A stretch of DNA of 6,933 nt, taken from contig JAQVKV010000117.1 in assembly GCA_028694545.1 (NCBI GenBank), positions 1 through 6,933 on the forward strand, written 5' to 3'. The position numbers were made by a program, and so were the translations under genes. Below the pieces are notes generated by a model. That model saw only the letters and a program-made list of their open reading frames with translations, was not told the DNA's origin and ran no database searches. This DNA comes from Zavarzinia sp. Lineage in GTDB: Bacteria > Pseudomonadota > Alphaproteobacteria > Zavarziniales > Zavarziniaceae. Below, in pieces: positions 1 to 6,465 of this stretch. The first letter of the stretch is position 1; the number at the start of each line of letters is the position of its first letter.

Positions 1-40
1 CCCTCTCCCCCTTGGGGGAGAGGGGTGGGGTGAGGGGTGG
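1..40. repeat. G/C-rich palindromic intergenic repeat (REP-like), cut by the window edge
   Basis: Positions 1-11 (CCCTCTCCCCC) and 14-24 (GGGGGAGAGGG) form a perfect 11-bp inverted repeat with a 2-base spacer. It is followed by G-runs at 27-30 and 34-37. The unit resembles the CCCTCTCCCC...GGGGAGAGGG...GTGAGGGG elements that are scattered between genes in many high-GC proteobacterial genomes; that is a recollection, not a search. It lies 10 bases past the stop of the minus-strand dehydrogenase gene, so the hairpin could also act as its transcription end or RNA-stabilising structure. No T-tract is visible because the window stops here. Confidence 0.6.
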
Positions 41-50
41 CGACGAAACC

Positions 51-1184
51 TCAGAGGTCCAGCAGGTCCTTGCCGACCGACCCGATGTCGGTCGTGCCGG
101 TCAGGGCCATGGAAACGTCGAGTTCCTTGCGGATGATTTCCAGCATGCGGGTGACGCCGGCCTCGCCCATGGCGGCGAGGCCATAGAGGAAGGCCTTGCC
201 GACCAGGCAGCCTTTGGCGCCCTTCGCCAGCGCCTTCAGCACGTCCTGGCCGGAGCGCACGCCGCCGTCGAACAGCACCTCGGTCTGGTGACCGACGGCG
301 TCCACCACCCTGGGCAGGGCGCGGATCGACGAGATGGCGCCGTCGAGCTGGCGGCCGCCGTGATTGGAGACGACGATGGCGTCCGCCCCGGTGGCGGCGG
401 CCATGCGGGCGTCGCCGACATCGAGAATGCCCTTCAGGATCAGCTTGCCCGGCCAGATCTTGCGCACCCATTCGATGTCTTTCCAGGACAGGGTGGGGTC
501 GAACTGGCTGGCGGTCCATTCGGCCAGCGTGGTCAGGGAGGCGTCCTTCGCGGCGTCCGTCAGGTTGCCGAAAGTGCGGCGCCTGCCGAACAGCACGCGG
601 GCGGCCCAGGCCGGCTTGGTCGCGATGTCGAGGGCATTGGCCAGCGTCAGGCGTGGCGGCACGTTCAGGCCGTTCTTGATGTCCCGGTGGCGCTGGCCCT
701 GGATCTGCAGGTCGAGGGTCAGCACGAGAGCCGAGCATTTCGCCGCGATGGCCCGGTTGACCAGGCTCTGCGAGAAGCCGCGGTCGCGCATGACGTAGAG
801 CTGAAACCAGAAGGGTTTCTCGACCGCCGCCGCGACGTCCTCGATCGAGCAGATGGACATGGTGGACAGGGTAAAGGGCACGCCGAAGGCCTGTGCCGCG
901 CGCGCGCCCAGGATCTCGCCATTGCCGTGGAACAGGCCGGTCAACCCTGTCGGCGCGATGGCGACGGGCATGGCCACGGATTCGCCCACCATCGTGGTCG
1001 CGGTGCTGCGGCCCGAGACGTCGACCATCACCCGCTGGCGCAGGTTGAGCGCGGCGAGATCGGCGCTGTTGGCGGTGATGGTGCGCTCGTCATAGGAGCC
1101 ACGATCGGCATATTCAAAGATCGCGCGGGGGATACGCTTCTTCGCCAGGAGGCGCAGGTCTTCGACATTGGTGGCAATGGTCAT
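51..1184 (-). CDS. lldD: FMN-dependent L-lactate / alpha-hydroxy-acid dehydrogenase (LldD type)
   Basis: This 377-residue protein belongs to the FMN-dependent alpha-hydroxy-acid oxidase/dehydrogenase family, which oxidises L-2-hydroxy acids such as lactate to 2-oxo acids. The TIM-barrel signature SNHGGRQLDG spans residues 273-282, with catalytic His275 and substrate-binding Arg278. Other expected active-site residues are Tyr25, Tyr130 (in WFQLYVMRDRGF), Asp158, Arg165 and FMN-contacting Lys251 (LKGILD). The FMN-phosphate region is FDGGVRSG (305-312). Segments such as LRQR, PFTLST and SWKD-EW match my memory of E. coli LldD (396 aa), so L-lactate dehydrogenase is the best call. Mandelate or another hydroxy acid is possible, because the variable loop at about 175-215, which sets membrane contact and specificity, is divergent and carries a basic GRRRTFG patch. 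The ATG at 1184 is chosen because GCGGAG lies 6 bases upstream; an in-frame ATG at 1223 has no ribosome-binding site and abuts the operator. The gene diverges from a GntR/FadR-type regulator. No lactate permease is visible. Confidence 0.88.
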   Translation of the reverse strand: MTIATNVEDLRLLAKKRIPRAIFEYADRGSYDERTITANSADLAALNLRQRVMVDVSGRSTATTMVGESVAMPVAIAPTGLTGLFHGNGEILGARAAQAFGVPFTLSTMSICSIEDVAAAVEKPFWFQLYVMRDRGFSQSLVNRAIAAKCSALVLTLDLQIQGQRHRDIKNGLNVPPRLTLANALDIATKPAWAARVLFGRRRTFGNLTDAAKDASLTTLAEWTASQFDPTLSWKDIEWVRKIWPGKLILKGILDVGDARMAAATGADAIVVSNHGGRQLDGAISSIRALPRVVDAVGHQTEVLFDGGVRSGQDVLKALAKGAKGCLVGKAFLYGLAAMGEAGVTRMLEIIRKELDVSMALTGTTDIGSVGKDLLDL

Positions 1185-1190
1185 GGGGGG

Positions 1191-1196
1191 CTCCGC
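1191..1196 (-). promoter_or_regulatory. Ribosome-binding site fixing the lldD start
   Basis: On the minus strand GCGGAG ends 6 bases before the ATG at 1184. The alternative in-frame ATG at 1223 is preceded by an A/T-rich operator arm with no purine-rich site. The shorter start is therefore preferred, and the 13 extra residues are probably not translated. Confidence 0.6.
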
Positions 1197-1227
1197 TTGG
1201 CCTGGGGCACCGGCTGTCGCCATGGAT

Positions 1228-1266
1228 AAAACTTTTTACCGCGCTTGAGAACTGGTAAAAAGATTT
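1228..1266. promoter_or_regulatory. Large inverted-repeat operator between the dehydrogenase and its regulator
   Basis: CTTTTTACC (1232-1240) and GGTAAAAAG (1254-1262) are perfect inverted copies around a 13-base spacer. With one mismatch (1231/1263) the arms extend to 1228 and 1266, giving 12 of 13 paired positions. The same DNA can be read as two 17-bp imperfect palindromes, GGATAAAACTTTTTACC (1224-1240) and GGTAAAAAGATTTGACC (1254-1270), with centres 30 bp apart, about three helical turns. FadR-subfamily regulators bind palindromes with GGT/ACC half-sites, usually with a much shorter spacer than seen here. The A/T-rich stretch stands out from the GC-rich surroundings and lies between two divergent genes, so it is the likely binding site of the adjacent regulator. 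Weak promoter-like pairs (TTTACC with TAAAAA) occur symmetrically on both strands inside it. Function is inferred. Confidence 0.65.
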
Positions 1267-1281
1267 GACCAACGTCGAAGC

Positions 1282-1287
1282 GGAAGG
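1282..1287 (+). promoter_or_regulatory. Ribosome-binding site favouring the GTG start of the regulator
   Basis: GGAAGG ends 6 bases before the GTG at 1294 and 12 bases before the in-frame ATG at 1300. The spacing favours the GTG, although the difference is only two residues. Confidence 0.5.
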
Positions 1288-1293
1288 CGGCGC

Positions 1294-2064
1294 GTGTTCA
1301 TGACCGAGGAAATCAGGCCCCCGCGCCTCGCGGATCAGATAGCCGCGCGCTTGCGGGAATTGATCTTGCAGGGCGTGTTGCGCCCGGGCGATCGGCTGGC
1401 GCCGGAGCGGGAACTGGCGGAAAAGCTCGGGGTGTCGCGGCCGTCGCTGCGCGATGCCGTCGCTCGGCTGGAGGCAAGCGGCCTTCTCGTCACCACGCGC
1501 GCGGGCACCGCCGTCGCCTCCTTTCTCGCGCCGCTGTCGGAACCGATCGCGGCCCTGTTCGAGGGCGACGAGCGGGTGACGACGGATTATTTCGAATTCC
1601 GCTTGATGATGGAGACACAGGCGGCCCGCCTCGCCGCGCTCCGCGCGACCGATGTCGACCTCGCCGCGATCCGCGCGCAACTGGCCGCCCTCGAGGGGGC
1701 GCACGGCAGGGCGGATCATGGCGGAGAAGCGGCGGCGGACGTCGACCTGCACATGCTGATCTACGAAGCCGCCCATAATGTCGTGCTGCTGCACATGATG
1801 CGCGCGGTCGCCGACCTGCTGCGCCGGGGCATCTTCTACAGCCGGGAGCAATTCTATGGCCGGCCTGGCCTGCGCGACGCCGTGATGGCCCAGCATCGCG
1901 AGATCGCCGAGGCGGTGCTGGCGCGCGATCCGGACCGGGCCGAAAAGGCGGCGGACGATCACCTGCGCTTCATCGCCGGCGCGATCGAGGATATTCGGCG
2001 CGACGAGGGGCGCCAGTCCGCCGCGCGCCGCCGCGTCGGGCGCGGCGACCTGATCGCCGGTTAG
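1294..2064 (+). CDS. GntR-family transcription regulator, FadR subfamily (FCD domain), lactate-regulator-like
   Basis: This 256-residue DNA-binding regulator has an N-terminal GntR winged helix (about 10-75). The typical pattern is [20 protein letters not shown] (29-48) followed by [17 protein letters not shown]. The C-terminal all-helical FCD effector domain covers about 95-235. Likely metal ligands of FCD domains are present: Asp149 and His153 (DVDLH), His201 (AQHREI) and His223 (DDHLRF). The effector is not readable from sequence. Its divergent position next to an LldD-type dehydrogenase, with a large inverted repeat between them, suggests it senses L-lactate or a related hydroxy acid and controls both genes, as LldR does elsewhere. 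The last 20 residues are Arg-rich and probably disordered. The GTG at 1294 is preferred over the ATG at 1300 because of its ribosome-binding site. The stop overlaps the stop of convergent rlmN, leaving no room for an intergenic terminator. Confidence 0.9.
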   Translation: MFMTEEIRPPRLADQIAARLRELILQGVLRPGDRLAPERELAEKLGVSRPSLRDAVARLEASGLLVTTRAGTAVASFLAPLSEPIAALFEGDERVTTDYFEFRLMMETQAARLAALRATDVDLAAIRAQLAALEGAHGRADHGGEAAADVDLHMLIYEAAHNVVLLHMMRAVADLLRRGIFYSREQFYGRPGLRDAVMAQHREIAEAVLARDPDRAEKAADDHLRFIAGAIEDIRRDEGRQSAARRRVGRGDLIAG

Positions 2065-3239
2065 GCGACGGCGGCCGAGGCGTCCTTGGCGGCGAAGGCG
2101 GCGTCCACCTGCTGGCGCAGGAGGTCGGCTTTGCGCTGGCGCACCGAATCGGACTTGAGCTGGCCGCAGGCGGCCATGATGTCCTCGCCGCGCGGGGTGC
2201 GCACCGGGCTGGCATAGCCCGCGTCGAAGACGATCTGCGAGAAGGTCTTGATCGCGTCCGGCGTCGAACGCTCGAAGGGCGCGCCGGGCCAGGGATTGAA
2301 CGGGATCAGGTTCACCTTGGCCGGAATGCCCTTGATCAGGCGGACGAGGGCGCGGGCGTCCGCCGGGCTGTCGTTCACGTCGCGCAGCATCACATATTCG
2401 AAGGTGATGCGGCGGGCATTGTTCAGGCCCGGATAATCGCGGCAGGCCTGCATCAGCTCGGCGATCGGATATTTCTTGTTGAGCGGCACGATCTTGTCGC
2501 GCACCTCGTCGGTCACCGCATGGAGCGAGACGGCGAGATTGACGCCCAGCTCCTCGCCCGCGCGCTTCATCATGGGCACGACACCGGCGGTCGACAGGGT
2601 GATGCGGCGCTTGGACAGGGAGATGCCCTCGTTGTCCATGACGATCTTCAGGCCGGCGGCGACATTGTCGAAATTGTAGAGCGGCTCGCCCATGCCCATC
2701 ATGACGATGTTGGACAACAGGCGTCCGTCCACCGGCGAGGGCCATTCGCCCAGCGCGTCACGCGCGATCATGATCTGCTGCACGATCTCGGCCGGGCCGA
2801 GATTGCGCACCAGGGTTTGGGTGCCGGTGTGGCAGAAGCGGCAGGTCAGGGTGCAGCCGACCTGGGAGGAGACGCAGAGCGTGCCCCTGTCGTCGTCCGG
2901 GATGAAGACGCTCTCCACCTCCTGGCCGTCGGGCCATTTCACCAGCCACTTGCGCGTGCCGTCCACGGACTGCAGGGCGCGGGTGATCTCCGGCCGCTCG
3001 ACCGTCGCAACTTCGACGAGGGCGGCGCGCAGGTCCTTGGAAAGCGAGGTCATCGCCTCGATCGAGGAAGCGCCCCGATTGTAGATCCAGTGCCAGAGCT
3101 GCTGCACGCGCATGCGACGCGGCTTGCCGCCCTGGCCGATCGCGTCGAGCACGTTGCCGAGCGCCTCCCGATCGAGTCCGATCAGGTTCAGCTTGCTCCC
3201 GTCGGCGGGGAGGGGGGAGGCGGGGGCGTCGGCGGTCAT
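2061..3239 (-). CDS. rlmN: Dual-specificity RNA methyltransferase RlmN (23S rRNA A2503 / tRNA A37)
   Basis: This cytoplasmic radical-SAM enzyme makes 2-methyladenosine at 23S rRNA A2503 and at A37 of some tRNAs, which tunes translation fidelity. The 392 residues are close to the family length. The radical-SAM iron-sulfur motif is Cys129-x3-Cys133-x2-Cys136 in [12 protein letters not shown]. The methyl-carrier cysteine is Cys358 in [12 protein letters not shown], and its partner in catalysis is probably Cys122 (LCVSSQVGC). Glu109 (EVESVFIP) corresponds to the proposed general base. The SAM-binding MGMGEPLYN is at 181-189, and the N-terminal accessory helices (about 17-90) include [10 protein letters not shown]. 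The start at 3239 is the natural one, with a weak GGA 7 bases upstream. It lies 17 bases after the stop of the ialB-like gene on the same strand, so the two are probably co-transcribed. The C-terminal tail is Ala-rich and dispensable-looking. Nothing suggests loss of function. Confidence 0.97.
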   Translation of the reverse strand: MTADAPASPLPADGSKLNLIGLDREALGNVLDAIGQGGKPRRMRVQQLWHWIYNRGASSIEAMTSLSKDLRAALVEVATVERPEITRALQSVDGTRKWLVKWPDGQEVESVFIPDDDRGTLCVSSQVGCTLTCRFCHTGTQTLVRNLGPAEIVQQIMIARDALGEWPSPVDGRLLSNIVMMGMGEPLYNFDNVAAGLKIVMDNEGISLSKRRITLSTAGVVPMMKRAGEELGVNLAVSLHAVTDEVRDKIVPLNKKYPIAELMQACRDYPGLNNARRITFEYVMLRDVNDSPADARALVRLIKGIPAKVNLIPFNPWPGAPFERSTPDAIKTFSQIVFDAGYASPVRTPRGEDIMAACGQLKSDSVRQRKADLLRQQVDAAFAAKDASAAVA

Positions 3240-3256
3240 TCAGGATCCAGGGGTGA

Positions 3257-3784
3257 TCAGACCTTGCAGGCCTTCATCACCGCGTCGATCGCGGCTGAGA
3301 TGCCTTTCAGGCTGAAGGTATCGGTGGTTTCGGTCCCGCGCTGCGAAGTGCCGGTGATGACAGCCTTCGCGCCGCGTTTCATGGCGGCGACGATGTCGTT
3401 GTCGGTCTCGGTCTTGCGGGCCCAGGCGTTCTCGCCGTCGGTGAACAGCTCGAATTTCTTCTTGCCGTCGATGGTGAGCTGGGCCGTCGATCCGGTCTTG
3501 AACGGATAACCGATCAGGATCTGCACCTGATTCTTCACGCTGCCGTCCTGAAAGTAGGAGATCAGGATGAAGATGTCGCCGCGCTTCACGTTCTTTGGTT
3601 CGGAGGTGGTCGGCTTCGACGAGACGAAACAGACGTCCTTGCCGTTCTGCTTGGTCTTGAACGCCTGCCATGCGCCGTGCTCGGCCAGCAGCGGCGTCTC
3701 TTCGGCCCGGGCGCCGGAAACAATGTCGGGTACGGCAGCCATTGACAGAAGCATGCCCAACGCGGCGAATAGGAAGCGTTTCAT
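3257..3784 (-). CDS. Invasion-associated locus B (IalB) family secreted protein
   Basis: This 175-residue exported protein resembles the IalB family, which is common in alphaproteobacteria; IalB of Bartonella promotes red-cell invasion, but most relatives are in non-pathogens and their biochemical role is unknown. A signal peptide is visible: basic MKR, a hydrophobic stretch at 4-18, and a likely cleavage after ARA at about 27. The mature part shows family features: W39, CFVSS (52-56), a KRGDIFILISY strand (67-77), GYPFKTGS (92-99), AW at 120-121, VAAMKRGAKAVITG (132-145) and SLKGISAAIDAVMKAC (158-173). Cys52 and Cys173 are the only cysteines and could form a disulfide in the periplasm. AGGT lies 3 bases before the ATG at 3784. 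It precedes rlmN by 17 bases on the same strand; I recall this pairing in other alphaproteobacteria but could not check it. The adjacent sigma factor diverges from it. Confidence 0.85.
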   Translation of the reverse strand: MKRFLFAALGMLLSMAAVPDIVSGARAEETPLLAEHGAWQAFKTKQNGKDVCFVSSKPTTSEPKNVKRGDIFILISYFQDGSVKNQVQILIGYPFKTGSTAQLTIDGKKKFELFTDGENAWARKTETDNDIVAAMKRGAKAVITGTSQRGTETTDTFSLKGISAAIDAVMKACKV

Positions 3785-3830
3785 GGCACCTGTTCACAAA
3801 CATGATCGAGTGGCGTCAAGATAGCGAGGC

Positions 3831-4478
3831 GTGCCCCGTATTTCCACCCCACCCGTGCCTTTTTGCGCCGGACCCCTTCCGCATACCCGGGTCGACCCGT
3901 TGACGAAGACTATCGAATCCGCCCTTCCCCTCGACCGCGAGACGCTTGCCGATCTCGTCGAGGCAATCGCCGAACGCGGCGATCGGGCAGCTTTTGCCCG
4001 GCTTTTCGCCCATCTGGCGCCTCGCCTGAAGGCTTTTCTGATGCGTCTTGGCGCAAGCGCCGGCACGGCGGAGGAACTGGTGCAGGACGTGATGCTGACG
4101 ATCTGGCGAAAGGCCGCCAGCTTCGATCGCCGCCAGTCCTCCGTCACCACCTGGACCTATACGATCGCCCGCAACCGCCGAATCGACCTGATCCGGCGCG
4201 AGACCCGGCCCGATCTCGATCCCGAGGAGCCGGCGTTGCAGCCTTCGGCCCCCGTCGCGGCCGATACGGCCCTGGAGGTCGAGCGACGTGATGCCGCGTT
4301 ACGAATGGCGATCGCCGAACTGCCGGAGGAACAGGCGGACCTCCTGCGCCTCGCTTATTACGAGGGAAAGTCGCATTCCGAGATTGCGGATATACGCAAT
4401 CTGCCCTTGGGTACTGTAAAGTCGCGAATGAGACTAGCTTTCAATCGCCTGCGCCGTGCCATGGAGCCGTTTCAGTGA
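3831..4478 (+). CDS. ECF RNA polymerase sigma factor, RpoE/ChrR-partner type (ECF11-like)
   Basis: This 215-residue (longest form) extracytoplasmic-function sigma factor directs RNA polymerase to stress promoters. Region 2 covers about 53-125, with DRAAFARLFAHLAPRLKAFL, AEELVQDVMLTIWRKA (80-95) and TWTYTIARNRRIDLIRRE (107-124), which is the -10 recognition and core-binding part. Region 4 covers about 150-212, with LPEEQADLLRLAYYEGKSHSEIA, and LPLGTVKSRMRLAFNRLR (191-208) is the -35 helix-turn-helix. It closely matches what I recall of Rhodobacter sphaeroides RpoE, and the next gene is a ChrR homologue overlapping by 4 bases, so it is probably held inactive until singlet oxygen or organic hydroperoxides release it. 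The start is uncertain: the GTG at 3831 has GAGG only 1 base away and adds a Pro-rich 23-residue leader with no family resemblance. A TTG at 3900 gives 192 residues beginning MTKTIESALP, nearer the usual length, but it also lacks a clear ribosome-binding site. I could not find a convincing promoter upstream. Confidence 0.92.
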   Translation: MPRISTPPVPFCAGPLPHTRVDPLTKTIESALPLDRETLADLVEAIAERGDRAAFARLFAHLAPRLKAFLMRLGASAGTAEELVQDVMLTIWRKAASFDRRQSSVTTWTYTIARNRRIDLIRRETRPDLDPEEPALQPSAPVAADTALEVERRDAALRMAIAELPEEQADLLRLAYYEGKSHSEIADIRNLPLGTVKSRMRLAFNRLRRAMEPFQ

Positions 4479-5146
4479 CGCCGTCCCATCACGTACCCTT
4501 TGATCTCCTGATGGAACGTGCCGCCGGTACGCTGTCGCCGGCCATGGCGCTTTTCGTCGACACCCATGTGGCGCTCTGCCCGTTGTGCCGGGGGCAGTTG
4601 CGCGCGCTGGAAGCCGTAGGGGGCGAGATGCTGGAGAGAATCGCCCCGGTGGCGATGAGCGCTGGCGCGCTGGATCGCATGATGGCCCTGATCGGGGCGG
4701 AAGCGCAGCCCCGGCCGATCATGGCGGCGACAGGCATGGATTTCGATGGCGACCCCGCCTTCACCCGCCTGCCTTCCGTGCTGCGGCCGGTCTGGGCCCG
4801 ATCGCGCCCGCGCCACGACTGGCGCAAGGTGTTCTCGGGCGTTTCGATGATGGATCTCGACGTCCCGGAAAACCATGACGGCAAGGTCCTGCTGACCGTG
4901 ATCGAGGGCGACAAGGGCATCCCCCGCCACAGCCATCGGGGGCGGGAGGCCATCATCGTGCTGTCGGGCGCCTTCCAGGACGAGTTCGGCCGTTTCGGCA
5001 AGGGCGACGTCTGCTTCTGCGACGGCGCCATGACCCACAAGCCGGTGGCGGAACCGGGCGAGATCTGCGTCGCCCTTGCCGTGCTCGAATTGCCGGTGCA
5101 GCTCACCGGCGTTCTCGGCTTCGTCCAGCGCGTGCTCGGCCACTAG
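4475..5146 (+). CDS. chrR: ChrR-family zinc anti-sigma factor with cupin sensor domain
   Basis: This 223-residue anti-sigma factor binds and silences the ECF sigma factor encoded just before it. The N-terminal zinc anti-sigma domain (about 1-75) has the ChrR ligands at the same positions as the Rhodobacter protein: His6, His31, Cys35 and Cys38 (HVALCPLC), followed by the matching AVGGEMLE-APVA region. The C-terminal cupin (about 110-215) has the second metal site: His152, His154 and Glu158 (RHSHRGRE) plus His188 (MTHKPVAE). In ChrR this domain is needed for the response to singlet oxygen. Compared with Rhodobacter ChrR as I remember it, one of two late cysteines is kept (Cys198) and the other is Ala200, while an extra Cys180-x-Cys182 pair sits just before the last ligand. 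The GTG start at 4475 overlaps the sigma stop (GTGA), with GGAG 8 bases upstream, so translation is probably coupled and the pair made in matched amounts. Confidence 0.93.
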   Translation: MTPSHHVPFDLLMERAAGTLSPAMALFVDTHVALCPLCRGQLRALEAVGGEMLERIAPVAMSAGALDRMMALIGAEAQPRPIMAATGMDFDGDPAFTRLPSVLRPVWARSRPRHDWRKVFSGVSMMDLDVPENHDGKVLLTVIEGDKGIPRHSHRGREAIIVLSGAFQDEFGRFGKGDVCFCDGAMTHKPVAEPGEICVALAVLELPVQLTGVLGFVQRVLGH

Positions 5147-5161
5147 GGCCGGGCCGGAACG

Positions 5162-5188
5162 AAAAACGGCGGCCGAAGGGGCCGCCGT
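5162..5188 (-). terminator. Rho-independent terminator of argG
   Basis: ACGGCGGCC (5166-5174) and GGCCGCCGT (5180-5188) form a perfect 9-bp stem with a 5-base loop. Read on the minus strand, the stem runs into TTTTT (5166-5162), the classic U-tract, 23 bases after the argG stop. On the plus strand, downstream of the chrR-like gene, the tract after the stem is interrupted (GTTCCGTTT), so it would be a poorer terminator in that direction but may serve both convergent transcripts. Confidence 0.85.
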
Positions 5189-5211
5189 GTTCCGTTTGAC
5201 GACCGGAGCCG

Positions 5212-6426
5212 TCAGTCGTTCATGCCCCGCCGGCGCAGCAGCTTCAGGCGCAGCGCGTTCAGCTTGATGAAGCCGGCGGCGTCGCGCTGATCGTAGACCG
5301 CGTCTTCCTCGAACGTCACATGGCTGAGGCTGTAGAGCGTGTTCGGGCTCTTGCGGCCGACCACGGTGGCCGAACCCTTGTACAGCTTCATGCGCACCGT
5401 GCCCGAGACATGCTCCTGGCTCTTGTCGATCAGGGCCTGCAGCATCTCGCGCTCCGGCGAGAACCAGAAGCCGTTGTAGATCAGCTCGGCGTAGCGCGGC
5501 ATGATCTCGTCCTTCAGATGCATGGCGCCGCGATCGAGGGTGATCGACTCCACGCCGCGATGCGCCGCCAGCAGCACGGTGCCGCCCGGGGTCTCGTAGA
5601 CGCCGCGCGACTTCATGCCGACGAAACGGTTCTCGACGAGGTCGAGGCGGCCGATGCCGTTGGCGCCGCCGAGGTCGTTGAGGCGGGCCAGCAGGGCGGC
5701 GGGCGACAGGCGCTCGCCGTCGATGGCGACCGCGTCACCCTTCTCGAACTCGATCTCGATATAGGTCGGCCTGTCGGGCGCGGCCTCGGGCGAGACGGTG
5801 CGGGAATAGACGAATTCCTCCGGCTCCTGCCAGGGATCCTCCAGCGCCTTGCCCTCGGACGAGGTGTGCAGCAGGTTGGCGTCGACCGAGAAAGGCGCTT
5901 CGCCGCGCTTGTCCTTGGCGATCGGAATCTGGTGCTTCTCGGCGAAGTCGATCAGCTTGGTGCGCGAGGTCAGGTCCCATTCGCGCCACGGCGCGATTAC
6001 ATGGATGCTCGGCTCCAGCGAATAATAGGACAGCTCGAAACGAACCTGGTCGTTGCCCTTGCCGGTCGCGCCATGGGCGACGGCGTCGGCGCCGGTCGCC
6101 TTGGCGATCTCGATCTGGCGCTTGGCGATCAGCGGCCGGGCGATCGAGGTGCCGAGCAGATAGACACCCTCGTAGAGGGCATTGGCGCGGAACATCGGGA
6201 AGACGTAGTCGCGGACGAATTCCTCGCGCAGGTCCTCGATGAAGATTTCCTTCACGCCGAACATTTCGGCTTTCTTGCGCGCGGGTTCCAGCTCCTCGCC
6301 CTGGCCGAGATCGGCGGTGAAGGTCACCACCTCGCAGCCATAGGTTTCCTGCAACCACTTGAGAATAACCGAGGTGTCGAGCCCGCCCGAATAGGCGAGC
6401 ACGACCTTCTTCACGTCGCGCGCCAT
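5212..6426 (-). CDS. argG: Argininosuccinate synthase
   Basis: This 404-residue cytoplasmic enzyme joins citrulline and aspartate using ATP to make argininosuccinate, the penultimate step of arginine synthesis. The ATP pyrophosphatase P-loop is [10 protein letters not shown] (11-20). The second nucleotide/substrate motif is [13 protein letters not shown] (119-131). Further typical segments are [11 protein letters not shown] (92-102, citrulline/aspartate site), PWREWDL (146-152), NLLHTSSEG (184-192), [20 protein letters not shown] (259-278) and the C-terminal oligomerisation tail ending near 400. The length is normal for the bacterial short type. AAGGA lies 8 bases before the ATG at 6426. It has its own promoter-like sequence overlapping the end of the upstream thioesterase-like gene, and a strong terminator after its stop, so it is probably transcribed alone or with partial read-through from upstream. 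No ARG-box-like operator was recognised. Confidence 0.98.
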   Translation of the reverse strand: MARDVKKVVLAYSGGLDTSVILKWLQETYGCEVVTFTADLGQGEELEPARKKAEMFGVKEIFIEDLREEFVRDYVFPMFRANALYEGVYLLGTSIARPLIAKRQIEIAKATGADAVAHGATGKGNDQVRFELSYYSLEPSIHVIAPWREWDLTSRTKLIDFAEKHQIPIAKDKRGEAPFSVDANLLHTSSEGKALEDPWQEPEEFVYSRTVSPEAAPDRPTYIEIEFEKGDAVAIDGERLSPAALLARLNDLGGANGIGRLDLVENRFVGMKSRGVYETPGGTVLLAAHRGVESITLDRGAMHLKDEIMPRYAELIYNGFWFSPEREMLQALIDKSQEHVSGTVRMKLYKGSATVVGRKSPNTLYSLSHVTFEEDAVYDQRDAAGFIKLNALRLKLLRRRGMND

Positions 6427-6444
6427 GGTGTTCGTCCTTGGATC

Positions 6445-6460
6445 CGCCCGTTGTCGGGCG
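6445..6460 (-). other. Small stem-loop in the argG 5' leader
   Basis: CGCCCG (6445-6450) and CGGGCG (6455-6460) form a 6-bp perfect G/C stem with a 4-base loop, ending 18 bases before the argG start and upstream of its ribosome-binding site. If transcription starts about 7 bases after the -10 box, near 6459, the hairpin would sit at the very 5' end of the mRNA, where such stems can protect against decay. It has no T-tract on this strand, so it is not a good terminator for the thioesterase-like gene. Confidence 0.45.
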
Positions 6461-6465
6461 CGCGC

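Noticed and set aside
1185..1223. Longer dehydrogenase start at the ATG at 1223
   Set aside because: No ribosome-binding site precedes it, it abuts the operator arm, and the 13 added residues do not resemble the family N-terminus; the ATG at 1184 has a good site.
12..1229. Long open frame (405 codons) on the plus strand opposite the dehydrogenase gene
   Set aside because: It is antisense to a gene with clear catalytic motifs. Its product is Gly/His/Arg/Asp-rich low-complexity sequence with no domain, as expected when GC-rich genes are read on the opposite strand.
1114..2745. 543-codon minus-strand open frame across the regulator and part of rlmN
   Set aside because: It runs antisense to the regulator and out of frame with rlmN and the dehydrogenase. 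The translation is rich in Arg, Ala and Pro and has no recognisable domain.
2520..3509. 329-codon plus-strand open frame opposite rlmN and the ialB-like gene
   Set aside because: It is antisense to two recognised genes and has no ribosome-binding site or domain; it is a GC-driven shadow.
3791..3819. TTGACG/TGAACA pair on the minus strand as promoter of the ialB-like gene
   Set aside because: The predicted transcript would begin at the ATG itself and so omit the visible AGGT ribosome-binding site; the -10 match is also weak.
3803..3832. TGATCG upstream of the sigma factor as the -35 of an autoregulated ECF11 promoter
   Set aside because: It resembles the TGATCC half of the RpoE/ChrR target motif, but no matching -10 element lies 16-18 bases downstream, so it is only a partial match.
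4472..5143. Minus-strand frame of 223 codons exactly opposite the chrR-like gene
   Set aside because: The plus-strand frame has all eight ChrR zinc ligands. The opposite frame is His/Arg-rich with no family resemblance.
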